NCBI GenBank assembly: GCA_025963265.1
Contig: JAOPUY010000038.1
Span: 1 to 5,956 of the forward strand
Direction of reading: 5' to 3'
Length of the DNA: 5,956 bases
From: Frankiales bacterium
GTDB taxonomy: Bacteria; Actinomycetota; Actinomycetes; Mycobacteriales; Jatrophihabitantaceae
The notes beneath the pieces are model-generated. The model did no database searches and was not told the DNA's origin. It was given only the letters and a program-made list of their open reading frames with translations. The position numbers and the translations under genes were made by a program. Below are positions 4,947 through 5,956 of the stretch, piece by piece; position 1 is the first letter of the stretch; every line of letters begins with the position of its first letter.

Positions 4947-5956
4947 ATGCGACCGTTCCAGCTACCCGCCCCGCCGGAAGAACGCGCCGAGGAAGATGAC
5001 TTATGTCTGCTGCCGATCCGACAACAAGCAGCTCTGGTCCGGGCGCGGGAAGTATCGGCGACAGAACTGGTCGCGCTCCACCTACGCCGTATCGCCTCCG
5101 TGAATCCCTCCGTGAACGCGATCGTCACTCTCGATGCCGACCGTGCCATGGCCGAAGCAGCTATGGCGGACGCCGCGATCGCTCGTGGCGAGGCCATCGG
5201 TCCTCTGCATGGCGTGCCGGCAGCGATAAAGGACACGCATGACGTGGCTGGAATGCGGACCAGCCAGGGGTCTCCGCTGTACATCAACCACATAGCGGAG
5301 CGCGATGAGTTGGTCGTCGCGCGCATCCGCGCGGCCGGCGCCATCGTGCTGGGCAAGACGAACGTTCCAGAGTTCTCAATGGGTGGGCATACGGACAACA
5401 CTCTGTTCGGGCCGACCCGCAATCCCTACGGGCTCGCCCTGTCCGCCGGCGGATCGTCGGGAGGCTCGGCTGCAGCCCTAGCCACCGGCATGGCTGCCAT
5501 CTGCGAGGGATCAGACCTGGGTGGATCGCTGCGTGGACCGGCGTCGTTCTGCAACGTAGTCGGACTGCGCCCATCTCCCGGGCGTGTGCCTGAGATCCCC
5601 ACAGCATTTGGATGGCAGCCGCTGTTCGTTACCGGTCCCATGGGGCGGACGGTCGACGATGCCGCGATGCTGCTGTCGGTCATCGCCGGACCCCACCCCG
5701 GCAGTCCGCTGGGACTAGACCACGATCCTGCGATATTCGCCGCCATCGAGCCGGCGGACCTCAAGGGACTACGGGTTGCTTGGGCGCCAGACCTAGGCGG
5801 AATGGTCGACATCGACCCCCAAGTCCGCAGCGTCATGGCCTCCCAGGTCAACTCATTCCTGGATCTGGGCTGCATCGTCGAGGTAGCAAGCATCGACTTC
5901 GACGTCGCCGATGAAGCCTTCCGCACCCTGCGCGCGTGGACATTGGCATACCTGCT
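4947..5956 (+). CDS. Amidase-signature (AS) family amidase, 3' end cut off by window edge
   Basis: The frame gives 336 codons from the ATG at 4947 and runs off the right edge; usual length is about 450-500 residues. The catalytic Lys-Ser-Ser triad of the AS family is complete: Lys95 in VPAAIKDTHD, Ser170 in GGSSGGSAAA, and the nucleophile Ser194 in SDLGGSLRGPASFC. The gaps of 75 and 24 residues equal those of fatty acid amide hydrolase (Lys142, Ser217, Ser241). The N-terminal part has the usual VSATELVALHLRRIASVNPSVNA lead-in. Such enzymes hydrolyse carboxylic amides to acid and ammonia in the cytosol. The substrate is not readable, and the lack of gatB/gatC neighbours in view argues mildly against a GatA role. 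The ribosome binding site is weak. Control by the divergent TetR gene is likely but unproven. Confidence 0.9.
   Translation, partial: MRPFQLPAPPEERAEEDDLCLLPIRQQAALVRAREVSATELVALHLRRIASVNPSVNAIVTLDADRAMAEAAMADAAIARGEAIGPLHGVPAAIKDTHDVAGMRTSQGSPLYINHIAERDELVVARIRAAGAIVLGKTNVPEFSMGGHTDNTLFGPTRNPYGLALSAGGSSGGSAAALATGMAAICEGSDLGGSLRGPASFCNVVGLRPSPGRVPEIPTAFGWQPLFVTGPMGRTVDDAAMLLSVIAGPHPGSPLGLDHDPAIFAAIEPADLKGLRVAWAPDLGGMVDIDPQVRSVMASQVNSFLDLGCIVEVASIDFDVADEAFRTLRAWTLAYL

Noticed and set aside
4853..5422. 189-codon minus-strand open frame opposite the amidase
   Set aside because: It is a shadow of the amidase coding sequence, whose catalytic triad and spacing are unambiguous; the antisense product is low-complexity with no family features.

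Overview
The window is high-GC DNA with GTG/TTG start ambiguities, short purine-rich ribosome binding sites and compact, often divergent gene pairs. This fits an actinobacterium, probably a Mycobacterium/Mycolicibacterium-like or related soil genus. That placement is inferred from composition and protein style, not from a marker gene. I found no tRNA, rRNA, CRISPR array, complete insertion sequence or phage gene.

Layout, left to right. A vicinal-oxygen-chelate (glyoxalase/bleomycin-resistance fold) gene runs leftward off the left edge (1-443, minus). A 432-base stretch without a convincing gene follows (444-875); it holds a GC-rich hairpin and a short palindrome. Next is a TehA/SLAC1-type ten-helix membrane protein of the TDT family (876-1871, plus). 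It converges on a uracil-DNA-glycosylase-superfamily gene (1915-2622, minus). A 137-base divergent promoter region follows, with a composite palindrome at 2650-2679. Then comes a probable two-gene operon (plus): a small antibiotic-biosynthesis-monooxygenase (ABM) fold protein (2760-3053) and a PEP mutase/isocitrate lyase superfamily protein (3106-3867), closed by a strong hairpin plus T-run (3900-3951). Finally, a TetR-family regulator with an unusual basic C-terminal tail (4012-4794, minus) is divergent from an amidase-signature enzyme (4947 to beyond the right edge, plus).

How the parts may work together. The ABM-PEP mutase pair is the clearest transcription unit. The TetR gene and amidase share a 152-base divergent region, the usual arrangement for a local repressor and its target. 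A 16-base palindrome, TGGGA-N6-TCCCA, occurs in the gap upstream of the VOC gene and again inside the larger palindrome upstream of the ABM operon, which hints at a shared regulator. VOC, ABM, PEP-mutase-like and amidase proteins are all small-molecule catabolic or detoxification families, so the area looks like metabolic accessory DNA. I saw no strong sign of a wholly new system. The regulatory palindromes, the cysteine-free glycosylase and the tailed TetR are the items most worth checking.
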